64,000 bases of DNA from Adenophora triphylla var. japonica (taxonomy: Eukaryota; Streptophyta; Magnoliopsida; Asterales; Campanulaceae). This document shows, piece after piece, positions 1 through 10,958 of the stretch. A model generated the notes under the pieces. It had not been told where the DNA came from. It saw only the letters and a program-made list of their open reading frames with translations, and made no database searches. A program made the translations under genes and the position numbers. Location of the stretch: contig JAFEMH010001304.1 of the NCBI GenBank assembly GCA_022495995.1, forward strand, positions 433,374 to 497,373. The letters are read 5' to 3'. Within the stretch, counting starts at the first letter, position 1. Every line of letters starts with the position of its first letter.

Positions 1-225
1 CCAAATTTTCTGCAATCATGTATACATTTCTTCCCTTTTGTTGCTTTTCGTAAGTAGTTTTGCAATTTCTAGGGTTTTTGTAGGAATTTAGATTTCAAAA
101 ACCGCTATTGTTGAGATGTTGAAGCTTTTTTCCGGAAAGTTTGATTCTTGAATCTTCTTGAAGTTTTTGATTTTATTGCATATTTGTTCGAACTCCCCTA
201 TTGATCCTTCATTCCCCCTTAGAAA

Positions 226-3200
226 ATGGCTCGTTCTTGGGACCATTCCCCTCGATTCATTTACGGATACCACAAAGGCAATCTGAGAGTTTACCGGAGA
301 GAGAGGGGACCATGGCTGTTGATGAAATTGGCAGAAATAGGGGACATGTTGAAGAAATATGGCCGTACAAGAATGTTCATTCAATACCCAGATAATTCGA
401 GGATAGATAGGATTGACTCGTCTTCCCTCAATATTGTTTTGTTTGAGGATAGAGCCTAGATCATAGAGCACATCAATATGTTCTACCCGTCTTCAGATCA
501 TATTGCTCGTGAGCATCTGACTGGTAAGGCTAAAGTGAGCGTCTGACTGGTAAGGCTCCCCCTCGGCCTTACTGTGATGACGAGGAGGGGCTTCCCTCTT
601 CTCCGTCTCAATATCAGACGTGGACTATGTAACTAAATTTGACTCCTCGGCATTTTGCAGATATGACGAGAAGAGGGGGTGAAGCCTCCTCGTCTACCAA
701 GATCATTGATGCTTTCGTTGAGGGTGAACAAGTCGAAGGAAGGGGAGGCCGAGGAAGAGGAGGCCGAGGGAGAGGAGGACGAGGCCGAGAAAGACCACCA
801 AAGGCCGGGGATCCCATGTTGGAGCAACTATACACGAGATACGGGATGGATAGGAATGAATTCCGTTTAACTTATATTGGACGTCCCACCTTCGCCACCG
901 ATGCCGAGGAGAATAGTTTTTACTATAACGACAACCACATCCATTTCTACTTCAAGCAATTTCAACAGGGACTTCGTCTCCCTTTGGACCCCTTTATCAA
1001 TGAATTTCTGGGCGACGTGAAGGCTGTCCCGGCCATGCTGGGAGCTAACGGGACTAGGGTCCTTGTTGGTTTCATAATTTTGTGCCGTATCTTAGGTTAC
1101 GAGCCTACCCAAGCCGCCTTCCGTCACTTCTTCAATATCGGCTATGTTAAGATTTCGAGGCTCCTAGTCATAAGGAGTGACTCTACGTAGCCAAAAATTA
1201 TTCTCCCAATGTCTAGCAAGGTATGAGGCTGGGAGAATCATGTGATTAGGGTAGAGAGCCGACGAGGGTGGGTGTTCCCTTCTCCTTCTGACGTGCCGTC
1301 TGCTTCTAGTAAAGTGCAGAAGTTTGGGTGGTCCAAAGACTTAATCAAGCGCCTTTACGAATTTGCTGAGGTCGGGTTCCTTGACTGGGCTGCCTTGGAG
1401 GCTGATGAGCGCTATTATTTCCAAGATGGATTGATGCCGGGACCGAAGGACGGGGTAGAACCTCTCGTCATCGTTAAAAGGGGAAGACGGTTTAATGACT
1501 GGAGGATCCATCCTGGCCTCATATTCCATGATGAATGTGGACGTTGCAAGCTCAACCCTAAGGATCAGTGTCTTAGGGAAACTGACGTCGCAGGCTGTAA
1601 TTACTTTTTCCCTGCCTTTGATACTTTATGTTTTTTATTGTCTGTAATCCACTTCATAATGTGACCATCTCTTCCTCTTACTTTCAGACTTATCCCCCGA
1701 GCAGGAGGCAGAGTTAGCAATGGAAAACTTGAGTGCCACTGATCTGATAAAAAAGAGACGGCGTCTGGCCAAGATCTCGGCCTTAACAGATAGGAAGGAT
1801 GAGGCCACCCGCCGTAACCTTCTCCTGAATGCCAAGGGGGATCAACCTCTCCCTGTCAAGCTACGAGGGGAAGTTGTGAATGCTGAGGAGGGGGCCTCCG
1901 AAGGCCGAGATAACCCGTCAACTGTAGAGGGGCATAGCCCCCATGTTGATGTTGCTGAGCTGGAGACCGACATCCCGTCGGTCGAGGAAACTGATCTCGT
2001 TCAACGGCATTCGGGTCAAAAGAGGCCTCAGAATGTCTCTGCCGAGGAGCCCCAAGCCAAACGGGCTGCTGTTGTCTCCCCCGATCCTCAAGCTCCTCCA
2101 GCCCTCACCGTCCAAACCGTCAAATCTTATGATGATGCCGAGGAGCTTGCCCGGCGATTGATGGCTGATGTTCCACCTCTGAGGGGCATCCCTTTACTTT
2201 CGAGGGAGGGTGACTACGTGAGACTGGGACGAGCTCCTGTTCAACGGGCTTTGGACCAGGAGGCTTTCGAGAAGCTCGTTAAGGACAAGCCGAGCAAGGA
2301 GAATTTGCTAGGCCGCAAGGGGCTGTTGGTCTCTGAGGTGAATACCTTGTTCTTTTGACCCCTTAAATTTGGCACTTGTATGATTTCTGACTTTTAACCA
2401 TATTGCAGCTTGCAACTATCTCGGCTTATGAGAATGTTCTATCCAAGATCGCGGAAAAACAATTGTTCGAGCTGAAGGTTGCCCAGAAGAAGGGTGAGAT
2501 CGAGAAGGCGGCTCTGGCCGAGGTGCTGAAGGTCCGAGATGCCGAGCTAGCTGATGCCAAGGACAAGGTTGAGGCCGAGGTGAAAAGAGCCGAGGAGGCC
2601 CATTTGAAAGCCGAGGAGTCTCTCCGACTGAAGGATGTTGAGTTGGCCGAGATGGAGAGGCTCAAATCCGAGGTCCAGGTGAGGGCCGAGGAGGCTGAGG
2701 CTAGATGCCGTGATCTGGAAGCCGCCATTACTTTGAAGGAAGAGGAGGCCATTGCTAGATTCAAGGCAGGCCAAGCTTTTAAAGATGATGTGGATGAGAA
2801 GACGGCCACGATGTTCGAGGATGGCTACTTGCACCTGGCCCGTCGTCTCATGGCTTATTCCTCTACTGGCCTGGATTTGAATGCCATTGCCAGGCTGATC
2901 TGCAAGGACCAGTTTGATGAGGAGGCCAGGGCCCTCCACCATCTCGTCCCCTTCTCAGAATATAACTTGTGCATCATGGCTAGGGAGGATGCTCGAGCCA
3001 GCCGAGAAACTTGGGTTCCCCCGTCCGTCGATCCCGGCAATTTCAAGGTTTTAATTGAGATGATTAAGGATGAGGAGATGGAGGCCGAAGCCGAGGTAGG
3101 GACTGTCGAGGAGGTGCATGGTAAAGGGGCTCAAGCTGATGTCCAAGCTGAGCAGATTACTCCTCCGGCCACTGATGCCGCGACTGAGGAGTTCCTAGAG

Positions 3201-3227
3201 AAGCCTTTTGATGATGAGCAGTCTTAG
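226..3227 (+). pseudogene. Tat antisense accessory gene, four exons (putative gypsy-type transposon family)
   Basis: This gene lies opposite to gag-pol. Four exons can be joined in frame with GT-AG introns: 226-523, 661-1596, 1688-2337 and 2409-3227 (introns 524-660, 1597-1687, 2338-2408). Exon 1 begins MARSWDHSPRF. Exon 2 has a Gly/Arg-rich stretch and then a domain resembling the 'putative gypsy type transposon' family (PF04195, from memory). Exon 4 is about 270 codons, with a long Glu/Ala/Lys-rich coiled coil over its first 120 residues and an acidic tail. Damage: an in-frame TAG at 457-459 (GAG in the right-hand copy) and in-frame stops at 1188 and 1224. Function is unknown; a coiled-coil DNA- or protein-binding role is only a guess. 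Confidence 0.75.
548..600. repeat. CCTCGGC/GACGAGG words in intron 1
   Basis: Intron 1 of the antisense gene holds the pyrimidine/purine words CCCTCGGCC and GACGAGGAGG, the vocabulary of the 3420-3960 array and of the Tat LTR. Just upstream, a short segment containing the splice donor (CTGACTGGTAAGGCT) occurs twice, at about 516-530 and 541-556. The right-hand copy has it once. Confidence 0.5.
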
Positions 3228-3419
3228 GATTAGGATTTCCCCTTTGCTCGTTGTAATAGTGTTAGGACTCTGTAACTTCTCTTTTGAATATTAATGAAAA
3301 GTCCTTTTGTTTCAATTCATGTAGTGTTGCTATTATGAATTTGTATGAATGCTTGTTTGTGGGCTATGCACGAGTACAAGTCTTGTTTTGGGATGAAGTC
3401 GAGGGAGGTTCCTCATTCT

Positions 3420-3960
3420 TTTCTTATAGCACGAGTCATCAGGCCGAGGTGGGGTTCCTCGGCCTTGACTGACCCTCAAGTCATTAGGCCGAGGAAGGCT
3501 CCTCGGCCTTGACTGTTGGGTTATTTTCTTCTTTTTAGTCTCCTTATACCGAGTAAGATGACTCGTGCATAGGTTTTAGACATGTGATGCCTGTAGTCAT
3601 TGTGACAAGGTGTTTCCTTGTCTTGACGTAAAGCAAATCAATAGGCCGAGGAGAGGTCCTCGGTCTTAACTGTTAGAACCTGTAGTCATTGAGTCGAGGT
3701 GGGCCCTCGTTAAGACGTAAGGTGAGCCAGTAGGCCGAGGAAGGGTCCTCGGTCTTGGCAGTTGGAGCTTGTTAGTCATTGAGTCGAGGTGGGCCCTCAT
3801 CAAGATGTGTGATGAACCAGTAGGCCGAGGAAGGTTCCTCGGTCTTGGCTGTCTGAATATTAAATGTTGGTCAGGTGGTTGTTTTGACTTTGACATGTTG
3901 TAAGCCGAGGACAATGTCCTCGTTGTTCCGTGTGTAGAAGAGTTGGGGATAAGGTCCTCG
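3420..3960. repeat. Array of imperfect GGCCGAGG...CCTCGGCC palindromes
   Basis: Between the end of the antisense gene and the integrase 3' end there are about seven hairpin-like units of the form AGGCCGAGGAAGG followed by TCCTCGGYCTTG. Several alternate with a second unit, GTCATTGAGTCGAGGTGGGC. Spacing is irregular at about 60-80 bases. Variable tandem repeats in the 3' non-coding part are known for Tat-lineage elements. Convergent ORFs end on either side, so this is also the overlap zone for sense and antisense transcripts. Confidence 0.75.
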
Positions 3961-4109
3961 TCTTCCCGTATTTTAGTAGTGGCAGTCGCTTTGCATGTTT
4001 GAAGAAGTAAATTTCATAAACTGAACTTGATTACATCGAACTGCAATCCTACCATACTAAAAAGACTGAAAGCTGAAAACTAATCTATTACAAATAAAAT
4101 AGGCTAACA

Positions 4110-5368
4110 CTAATGATAGTATTTTCGAAGGTTGTCGAAATGCCAAGGATACTTGAGCTCCTTCCCCTCCTTAGTCTTCAATCTGTAGGCCCCTTCTCGA
4201 ATGACTTGAGTGATAATATAGGGGCCTTCCCAATTTGGGGAGAGCTTGTTTTGTTCTGCCTTCCGACTAATGGCCTCAATTTTTCTAAGTACCCAATCGC
4301 CTACTTGGAATACTCTTCTGATGACCCTCTTGTCATGGTATGCCTTGGTCCTTTGCTTGTAGTTTACCATCCTCATCTGTGCATCTAGTTGCTTCTCATC
4401 TATTAGGTCTAGGTCTAGGAACCTATTAACCATGTTGACTTGCTCATCATAATGGGAATTTCTCACAGTAGGGATGGCCATCACAGCGGGTGCCATAGCC
4501 TTAGAACCGAAGGTCAGTATGAATGGGGTTTCCCCGGTTGGCCCCCGGGTGGTTGTGTGAACGACCCATAAGGCTAGGGGAAGTTCGTCCAACCATCTAC
4601 CCTCGCGTCCTTCAAGGTTCTTAGTAAGGGCTGTTAGGACCAATTTGTTGGCAGCCTCTGCTTGACCGTTGCCTTGGGGTCTGCTAACAGATGACTTTGC
4701 GTGGCGGACTTTGACTCTTCCCAACTCTGTTGTAAATGCCGTAGAAAATTGGAGTCCATGATCAGAAACAATTGTGTGAGGGAGGCCAAATCGACACCAG
4801 ATGTAGTCGTGGACAAAGTTGATTGCGTTCTCTTCCGTTATCTTGGCCAATGCTTTCGCTTCTATCCACTTGGAGAAGTAATCAACAACTACTATCACGT
4901 ACTTGCAATTGCCTCGGGCACGAGGGAAGGGTCCGATGATGTCGATCCCCACATGTCAAATGGCCACGTAGGTATTACAAGTGTTTGCTCAACTGCCGGT
5001 AGTCTAGGAATGTCGGAGAATCTCTGGCACTTATCACATTTTTTGACATAGGCGTGCACGTCCTCCCTCAGGTTTGGCCAATAATAACCTAGCGAGATGA
5101 TCTTGTCAGCTAAGGTTCTGGCCCTTGGGTGTCCGCCGCAAACACCTTCATGTACTTCCGCCAAGAGGTTCTCAATTTTCATGGGATAGACACACCTCAG
5201 CAGGGGCTTAGTGAAAGATCTTCGGTAGAGGACTCCGTTCATCACAACGAACCTTGGTGACCTCTTCTTGATAAGTTTGGCTTGCGCTTCATCTTTCGGG
5301 AGTTGGCTCTTCTCGATGTAGTCAATGTAGTCATCGATCCAACATCTCTTCTCTCCATCTAGGAGCAT
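4110..5368 (-). pseudogene. Tat integrase
   Basis: The N-terminal part (5368-4895) has the HHCC zinc-binding pattern (HEGVCGGH ... CDKCQRF). A frameshift near 4950 separates it from the catalytic core (4952-4110). The core shows all three acidic residues: D in GIDIIGPF, D in VSDHGLQF and E in GNGQAEAANK. The C-terminus is a conserved GDWVLRK / GPYIITQV region of the kind found in Gypsy integrases and ends in an ordinary stop. It would insert element cDNA into the genome. The frameshift makes it inactive as it stands. Confidence 0.85.
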
Positions 5369-5387
5369 GATTTATAATCTTGCATAC

Positions 5388-5925
5388 GCAGGTTCCTCGG
5401 CAAAAACTACGTATGGATTGGTCTTAGACTTAGACACATCCATAGTCGCTAGTTTAGATAGAACATCTGCGATTTGGTTGTCTTCCCTGCCTATTTGTTT
5501 GATTTCAAAAAATTCCATCTTCTTTGTCATGTCTAGGACAAGGTCTCTATATTTGGTAAGGGCCCGGTGTTATACTCTCCCTTTACTTGTTTGACAACAA
5601 GTTGGGAGTCATAGAATGCCGCCACCTTAGTTGCTCCGTAGAAGGAAGCCAACTCGATACCAAATATTAGAGCTTCATATTCAGCTTGATTGTTGGAGGT
5701 AGGGAACTTGAACCGGATGATATCTTGCATGGTGTACTCTCCTTCCGGACTTGCTAGTATAACTCCAGCTCCGCTTCTTTCCTTTGTAGCCGATCCAACC
5801 GTGTACAAGATCCAACAGTTGGATGGGAGTTCGATGGGAGGCTCTTCCTCTTCCGAAGTGTTTTGCTTACGGGAAGTGGGGAGGTGTTCACCCATGAAGG
5901 CGGTCTCAACCATGAAGTCAACCAA
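5388..5925 (-). pseudogene. Tat second (archaeal-type) RNase H
   Basis: A second RNase H lies between the first RNase H and the integrase, as is characteristic of the plant Tat lineage. Recognisable parts are the GAGVIL strand, NNQAEYEAL, and YDSQLVVKQVKGEY. A frameshift near 5570 then leads into the final GREDNQIADVLSKLA motif in another frame. The first catalytic Asp, normally in a DG pair after the first strand, reads Val (YTVGSA). The domain normally removes RNA from RNA-DNA hybrids. This copy is doubly broken. An in-frame TAA at 5956-5958 separates it from the upstream domain. Confidence 0.75.
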
Positions 5926-5955
5926 GGGCTGTGCCAGGAGGGTCTTCCTTGGTTG

Positions 5956-7763
5956 TTAAGTGATATCAAACTCGGTAAGAGCGATAGACCAATTTAGGAC
6001 ACGTTCGGAGCCATCCAATTTGTGCAGAATTTTCTTCAGTGGTTCATTGGTATGCACAGTGATGGGATGTGCAGAAAAGTAGGCACGTAGTTTTCTTGAG
6101 GCAATGACTAGTGCGTACGCTATCTTTTCCACGTTGAAATATCTGCTCTCCACATCGGACAATGCCTTAGAGACATAGTAGACGGTCTTCTGCGTTCCTT
6201 CTTCATTTTGAACTAGAACAGCTGCGACTGCATGATCAGTGGCGGCTAGGAATACGTACAACATCTCCCCAATAATTGGACTGCTAAGCAAGGGAGGGGA
6301 ACCCAAGTACTCCTTCAACCGTAGGAATGCTTCGGAGCATTCTGGAGTCCAGGAGAAGCTCTTGGTACCCTTCAATACCTTGAAGAACGGCAGTGATTTT
6401 TCGGCAGATTTGGCTATGAATCTTCCAAGTGCCGCTATTCTTCCGTTTAATCCTTGAACCTCCTTGATGTTAGTAGGTTCCTTCATGTCAATTAGGGCTT
6501 TGATCTTCTCAGGGCTCGCCTCTATTCCCCTTTGTGATACCATGAAGCCCAAGAACTTTCCAGCTGTCACCCCAAATACACACTTACTTGGGTTTAGCTT
6601 CATGTTATTGGCTCGGAGTTTGTTTATTGTTTCTTCCAAGTCAGGAGCGTGACTACCCTCCTTGGTCTTAATGACCATATCATCAATGTAGGCCTCCATG
6701 TTTCGGCCTATTTGTGCACCAAATACCTCATTCACCATGCGTTGGTAAGTGGCACCCGCATTTTTGAGCCCAAAGGGCATCATAACATAGCAATAATTTC
6801 CCCAGGTGTTTGGAAGGCCGTCTTCTCGATGTCCTCTTCCGCCATTTTGATCTGATGATAGCCTGAATAGACATCTAGGAAACTAAGTGTTTGGTGTCCA
6901 GCAATGGAGTCAACCAACTTGTCAATTATGGGGAGAGGATAACTGTCTTTAGGGCAGGCCTTATTAAGATCTGTGAAATCTATGCACATCCGCCACTTCC
7001 CATTTTGCTTCTTTACCATTACCACATTGGCCAACCAAACGGGGTACTTTACTTCTCGAATAATTCTGGCATTAAGTAACTTTTCCACCTCTTCTTTGAT
7101 AGCTTCCTCCTTGTCCCTTGCAAAATTTCTCCTTGTATGTGAAATGGTTTTTGCCAATGGATCAACTTCCAAGCGGTGGAGGGCTACTTCTTCATTGATC
7201 CCCCTCATGTCTTCGACTCTCCAAGCAAAGACGTCGAGACTGTTTTTCAAGAGGGAGATGATTTCTTCCTTCTCTCCTGGAGATAACTGGCCCCCGAGTT
7301 TAATTTTTTGTTCAGGATAGTCAGGATTGATGATTACCTCTTCCAGTTCATCTACAGGCTCCATTTCAGGACCGTCTCGGAATTCCAGGGATTCGATGAT
7401 GATTTTTCTAATCCTCCTACCCTCATTATCGTTCATGTTGAGGCCTTCCTCTTCCATTAGTTTAGCAACGTCGGGCAGATCGACCATCCTCAAGTCATTG
7501 TTGGCCCCCGAGTTCTGGCCATTGACGAGAACAGGATCTGCCTCAGAGACGGACGGAACTGTGCCCTGGTCAGCTGCAATTTCTAGGACCATAGGCTCTT
7601 CCTCTAGAACCTCATGGATATAGCTTATCTTAGAGCTGGTATGGGTAGTTTTCAAGGACATAGAGATCTTGATATTGTCCTCGGGGGTGTCTATTTCCAC
7701 GCTTTTGGATTTCTTCCTGCTCTGCACGACATGCTCCAAGAAATCATTGGCGTTCATCCTCAC
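5956..7763 (-). pseudogene. Tat reverse transcriptase plus first RNase H
   Basis: RT fingers and palm are visible in 7763-6780 (WRMCIDFTDLNKACPKDSYPLP, FLDVYSGYHQIKM). A one-base frameshift near 6800 moves the rest to 6783-5956. There the sequence continues with MMPFGLKNAGATYQR and the catalytic AYIDDMVIK (YIDD box), then connection and RNase H (LYVFLAATDHAVAAVL, VEKIAYALVIASRKL). Length and motif order fit Ty3/Gypsy pol. The enzyme copies element RNA into DNA. The frameshift and following stop make this copy defective. Confidence 0.9.
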
Positions 7764-7799
7764 GCATCCAATCCCAGCACGAGTGGGAAATTTGACTCG

Positions 7800-8132
7800 T
7801 TAGTGAGGAAGGGATGCGACCAACCCAAGTTTTGCTTGACTTGGAATGCCCAGGATAGCATGATAATCACTTGTTAGATCCATGACTACGAAGGTGACGA
7901 TAGCCGTGGATCGGAAGGGATGTTCGCCAATTTCAAGTTCCAGCTCGACAGTTCCCTTGGCACCAACTTTATGGTTGGTGAAACCTTCCAACCTTCCATG
8001 ATAAGGCTCCAGTATGGTATCTTTTAAGCCCATCTGTTGGAAGGCAGAGTAGTACAGAATATCATGGGAGGCTCCCGTGTTAACAAGCAGTCTTTCAGAT
8101 TCTACATTATCAATTCGACCCTTTATTACCAA
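7800..8132 (-). pseudogene. Tat aspartic protease
   Basis: A retropepsin-like domain lies in frame with gag behind a TAA at 8136-8138 and ends at another in-frame TAA at 7800-7802. The active-site triad, normally D-T-G-A-S in this family, reads N-T-G-A-S (codon AAC, plus-strand bases 8079-8081), which would abolish catalysis. The second conserved strand ends in AILGIPSQAK. It would normally process the gag-pol polyprotein. Confidence 0.75.
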
Positions 8133-8135
8133 GGG

Positions 8136-9234
8136 TTACTCACGGGCGGCACGGCTCCCTGCCAGTTCATTGGGAGAAAAGCTAATGACCTCTTCCGCTT
8201 TATGAACCCAAGCAGGAATGTGGTATACCTTGCTTAGTTCATGGATTTGGTTCCTTAGCTGTCTAGTAGAGACTGTCTCTTCTCGGATCACATGCAGCTT
8301 GGCCCTAGGAGGCCTTTGTTCTCCATCCTCTCTCTTATCATCATCTTCACTTTCCTCTTCCTTCCGTTTATGCTTGCCATCTTTCTTCATGACATAGCGG
8401 TTGAGCTTTCCCTCGTCGACCCACCTTTGGATCATGCGCTTGAGGGCGATGCACCTTTTGGTGTTGTGACCATGGTCCTTATGGAAATCACATAATTTAG
8501 AAGTGTCGCGAGGGAATTTTGTTTTGTCGCTCAGCGGGCGAGGTGGTGGAAGGTTTACTAGCTGCATGATTTCAGTGATGGATTTGGTAAGAGGGGTAAA
8601 TATTTCAGGCTTTTCAGTACTTCTCGTTCTATTCTTCCCCTTGGATCCCTTACCATTCCCATTGTCATTGGAAGCATGGCGATTGCCAGCCGCTTCTGGC
8701 TCCGTCTTGTCGGATCCCCTTTTCTTGCTCTTATCCTCAGCCATGGCAATGGCATAAGCCACGTTGTACAAATCAACCATGGACTTAGGTTCTCGGGCGG
8801 AGAGTTCATAAATGAGGGGACTGGATCTCAGTCCGGAGTTGAAACAAACAATAACCTCCCTGTCAGTGAGGCTTTCTTCCACTTGTTCCACCATGGTACG
8901 GAATCGGTTATAATAGCTGAGGGTGGATTCATTCTTTCCTTGCTCGATATTGACAAGGTCAGTCAACCTTTTCTTCCTCCTTCCAGTAGTGGAAAAATGG
9001 TCCAAGAACATTCTCCTCATGCCTCTCCAGCTATCAATGCAACCTTTTTTCAGCTCACGGAACCAGGTCAAGGCTGTTTCGGAGAAGGTGCTCGCGAAAG
9101 CTTTACAGAGCATGTCATCAGCTTTGGTGAGGAGGTTCATGGGTTGTTCAAAACTTTTCACGTGGTCCTTCGCGTCTTGGGTTCCGTTGTATTTTTCAAA
9201 GCTCGGGACCTTAAAGTAAGGATTTGGTGGTGCA
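8136..9234 (-). pseudogene. Tat gag, C-terminal part
   Basis: The start of this segment (PPNPYFKVPSFEKYNGTQD) and the FRELKKGCIDSWRGM region match the retrotransposon gag (capsid) family. A nucleic-acid-binding knuckle of the form C-x2-H-x4-H-x4-C follows (CDFHKDHGHNTKRC). The segment is cut at 9234 by the Athila-like insertion. If the insert and one copy of its 5-bp duplication are ignored, the reading frame continues without loss into 19144-20176. Ends at a TAA before the protease. Confidence 0.85.
9230..9234. repeat. Left target-site duplication GTGCA of Athila-like insert
   Basis: GTGCA directly precedes the TG of the 5' LTR and is repeated at 19144-19148 directly after the CA of the 3' LTR. 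A 5-bp duplication is the normal product of Gypsy integrases. Confidence 0.95.
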
Positions 9235-9489
9235 TGATAAGTGACTATTATATAGTCATTTATCCTTATTTTTATATACTTTTTATTGCATAAATCATCA
9301 TTTCTCATTTCATTTCATATACTTTTTAGTTCCTTTTCCTTATTTTCTAGATTTTACGCTTTTGGTATTTTTCTTGCTTTTTAAGACAGGTTTTAGGTTC
9401 ATTTTTATCAAAAGGATACTTGGACACTTCAAGGCAAAAGACTTGGGAGAGCACCAACCAAATCAAGCACACAAAGTTAAAATTCGCGG

Positions 9490-9716
9490 AGCGGCCGTGC
9501 AAAGAAAGATGGAGCGGCCGTGCACTTGGCCTTTTTCGAGGCCATTTTTGGCCCTAAATTATAGAGTGGCCGTGTCTTGAAGAGGGAGCGCCCGTGTCAC
9601 CTTATGGAGCGGCCGTGCAGCTTATATAGGAGCGGCCGTGCAAAGTGTCAAGACTTAAATTCAAATCTGGCGCCAAGGGTCACACGGCCGTGCAACTTCC
9701 TTGACGCGGCCGTGCA
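9490..9716 (+). promoter_or_regulatory. Eight-copy AGCGGCCGTGCA array upstream of the LTR TATA box
   Basis: Copies or close variants start at about 9490, 9513, 9564, 9587, 9608, 9631, 9681 and 9706. The consensus core is CGGCCGTG, with variants TGGCCGTGTC and CGCCCGTGTC. The array ends 64 bases before the TATA box, the place where upstream activator sites sit, and is repeated in the 3' LTR (about 17825-18053). A role as transcription-factor sites is inference. Confidence 0.6.
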
Positions 9717-9779
9717 AAATGCGACTGCAGACGTAAAGGCACCTTTTGGTTGCACCCGATTGAAGAGTTCCCTCCTTTT

Positions 9780-9789
9780 TATAAATAGG
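9780..9789 (+). promoter_or_regulatory. Athila LTR TATA box
   Basis: TATAAATAGG follows a T-rich stretch; the same sequence is at 18116-18125 in the 3' LTR. It is expected to set the U3/R boundary about 30 bases downstream. Confidence 0.65.
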
Positions 9790-10813
9790 ACCCTAGTGAT
9801 CGCCTTAGAAACGAATTATTAGAGAGAAACTACCGATATTAGATAGATAGAAAACACAAATACTTGTGATAACAATTTCCAAGGAGATTTGAAGATCAAG
9901 TCATTATTTTGTTCTTGAAGTCACTTTGGAAGAAGAGCAATAAAAGTGAAGCATTATTTCCAGCATTTGTTCATCATAAGTCTTTCTTACTCAATCTCTT
10001 ATTTTAATTGCTTATATATTATAAATGGCTTGTGAGTAATCCCCATATTCTTGGGGTTGGAAACTCAAAAGCATGCTTATTCATCATCTAAAAATGATTA
10101 GTCTTGTCTTCTTTCTTCATCTAAAACAATCTCTTTATATTATTCTCTAAATGCCTTACTTATTGGCGATATCCAATTTGTATGATTCGACCAATTGAGA
10201 GAAGTACCTAGCGGAGAATCTCAATTGACGGAACCATATAAAGAAACTAGGTTTATTGATCACGAGAGTAGTTCAATGACCTAGGGATGTTCCTTTAATG
10301 GAAAGTATGTTGACTTCCGTCCTTAATGGATTCTTACTAATTATGGTCAGCTAGAGATAAGCCGGAATGCCCGTTTGTGACAGGGCGGGGGCAAACATAA
10401 ACGGATTTCTCAAACAGTTAGGACATAATTAGTGAAGAATACAAACGCTATTGTCCTAGCCCGAAATAGCGTAGGCCTAACATACCATCCTTGCTTTTTA
10501 TGAAAACCTTTTATTTCTAAGACAAAGACAATTTGATGAATAAGAATATGTGTATGATTTCCAATCCCAAGAATGCTTCATTTTATAAGATTTAAATTAA
10601 AAGTATTTTCTGTTTATGATCTCTCTATTATTCTAAAAACAAATTTTATCTACCCCCCCCCCAATCCTTTCTTTATTTTCTAAAAAGACAAAAATATCCC
10701 TTAAGTAAACCCTGTCTCTGTGGGATCGACTCGTACTTGCACCCGCTATATTACAATAGCCCGTGCGCTTGCGGATATAAAATAAACCGTTAGGTTTCGA
10801 CCGAACAAGTTTT

Positions 10814-10830
10814 TGGCGCCGTTGCCGGGG
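10814..10830 (+). promoter_or_regulatory. Primer-binding site, tRNA-Asp type
   Basis: TGGCGCCGTTGCCGGGG, six bases after the LTR end, is the usual Athila primer site complementary to the 3' end of plant tRNA-Asp. Confidence 0.85.
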
Positions 10831-10958
10831 ACAACGGTTTACTTTTTTTTTTTGTCTTTACTACAAATTTTTAGTTTTTATTTTGTTTTTACTATTTTGC
10901 TTTCCTGTCCTATAATCTGTTACGTTTAATTTTTCTTCAAGTGTTTTTCTTGTAGTTT

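Larger units (their letters stand above)
9235..10807 (+). repeat. Athila-like 5' LTR
   Basis: TG...CA ends; 1573 bases. It contains an array of GCGGCCGTGCA words (9490-9716), a TATA box (TATAAATAGG, 9780-9789) and a C-run near 10653. It matches 17570-19143 almost base for base. Confidence 0.97.

Noticed and set aside
1..1132. Direct repeat 1-1132 / 21838-22924 as a pair of LTRs
   Set aside because: It contains exons of the antisense gene and lacks TG/CA ends; it is internal sequence of two Tat copies.
2426..2942. Minus-strand frames opposite the coiled-coil exon
   Set aside because: Shadows of a biased coding sequence (Glu/Ala codons) with no family resemblance.
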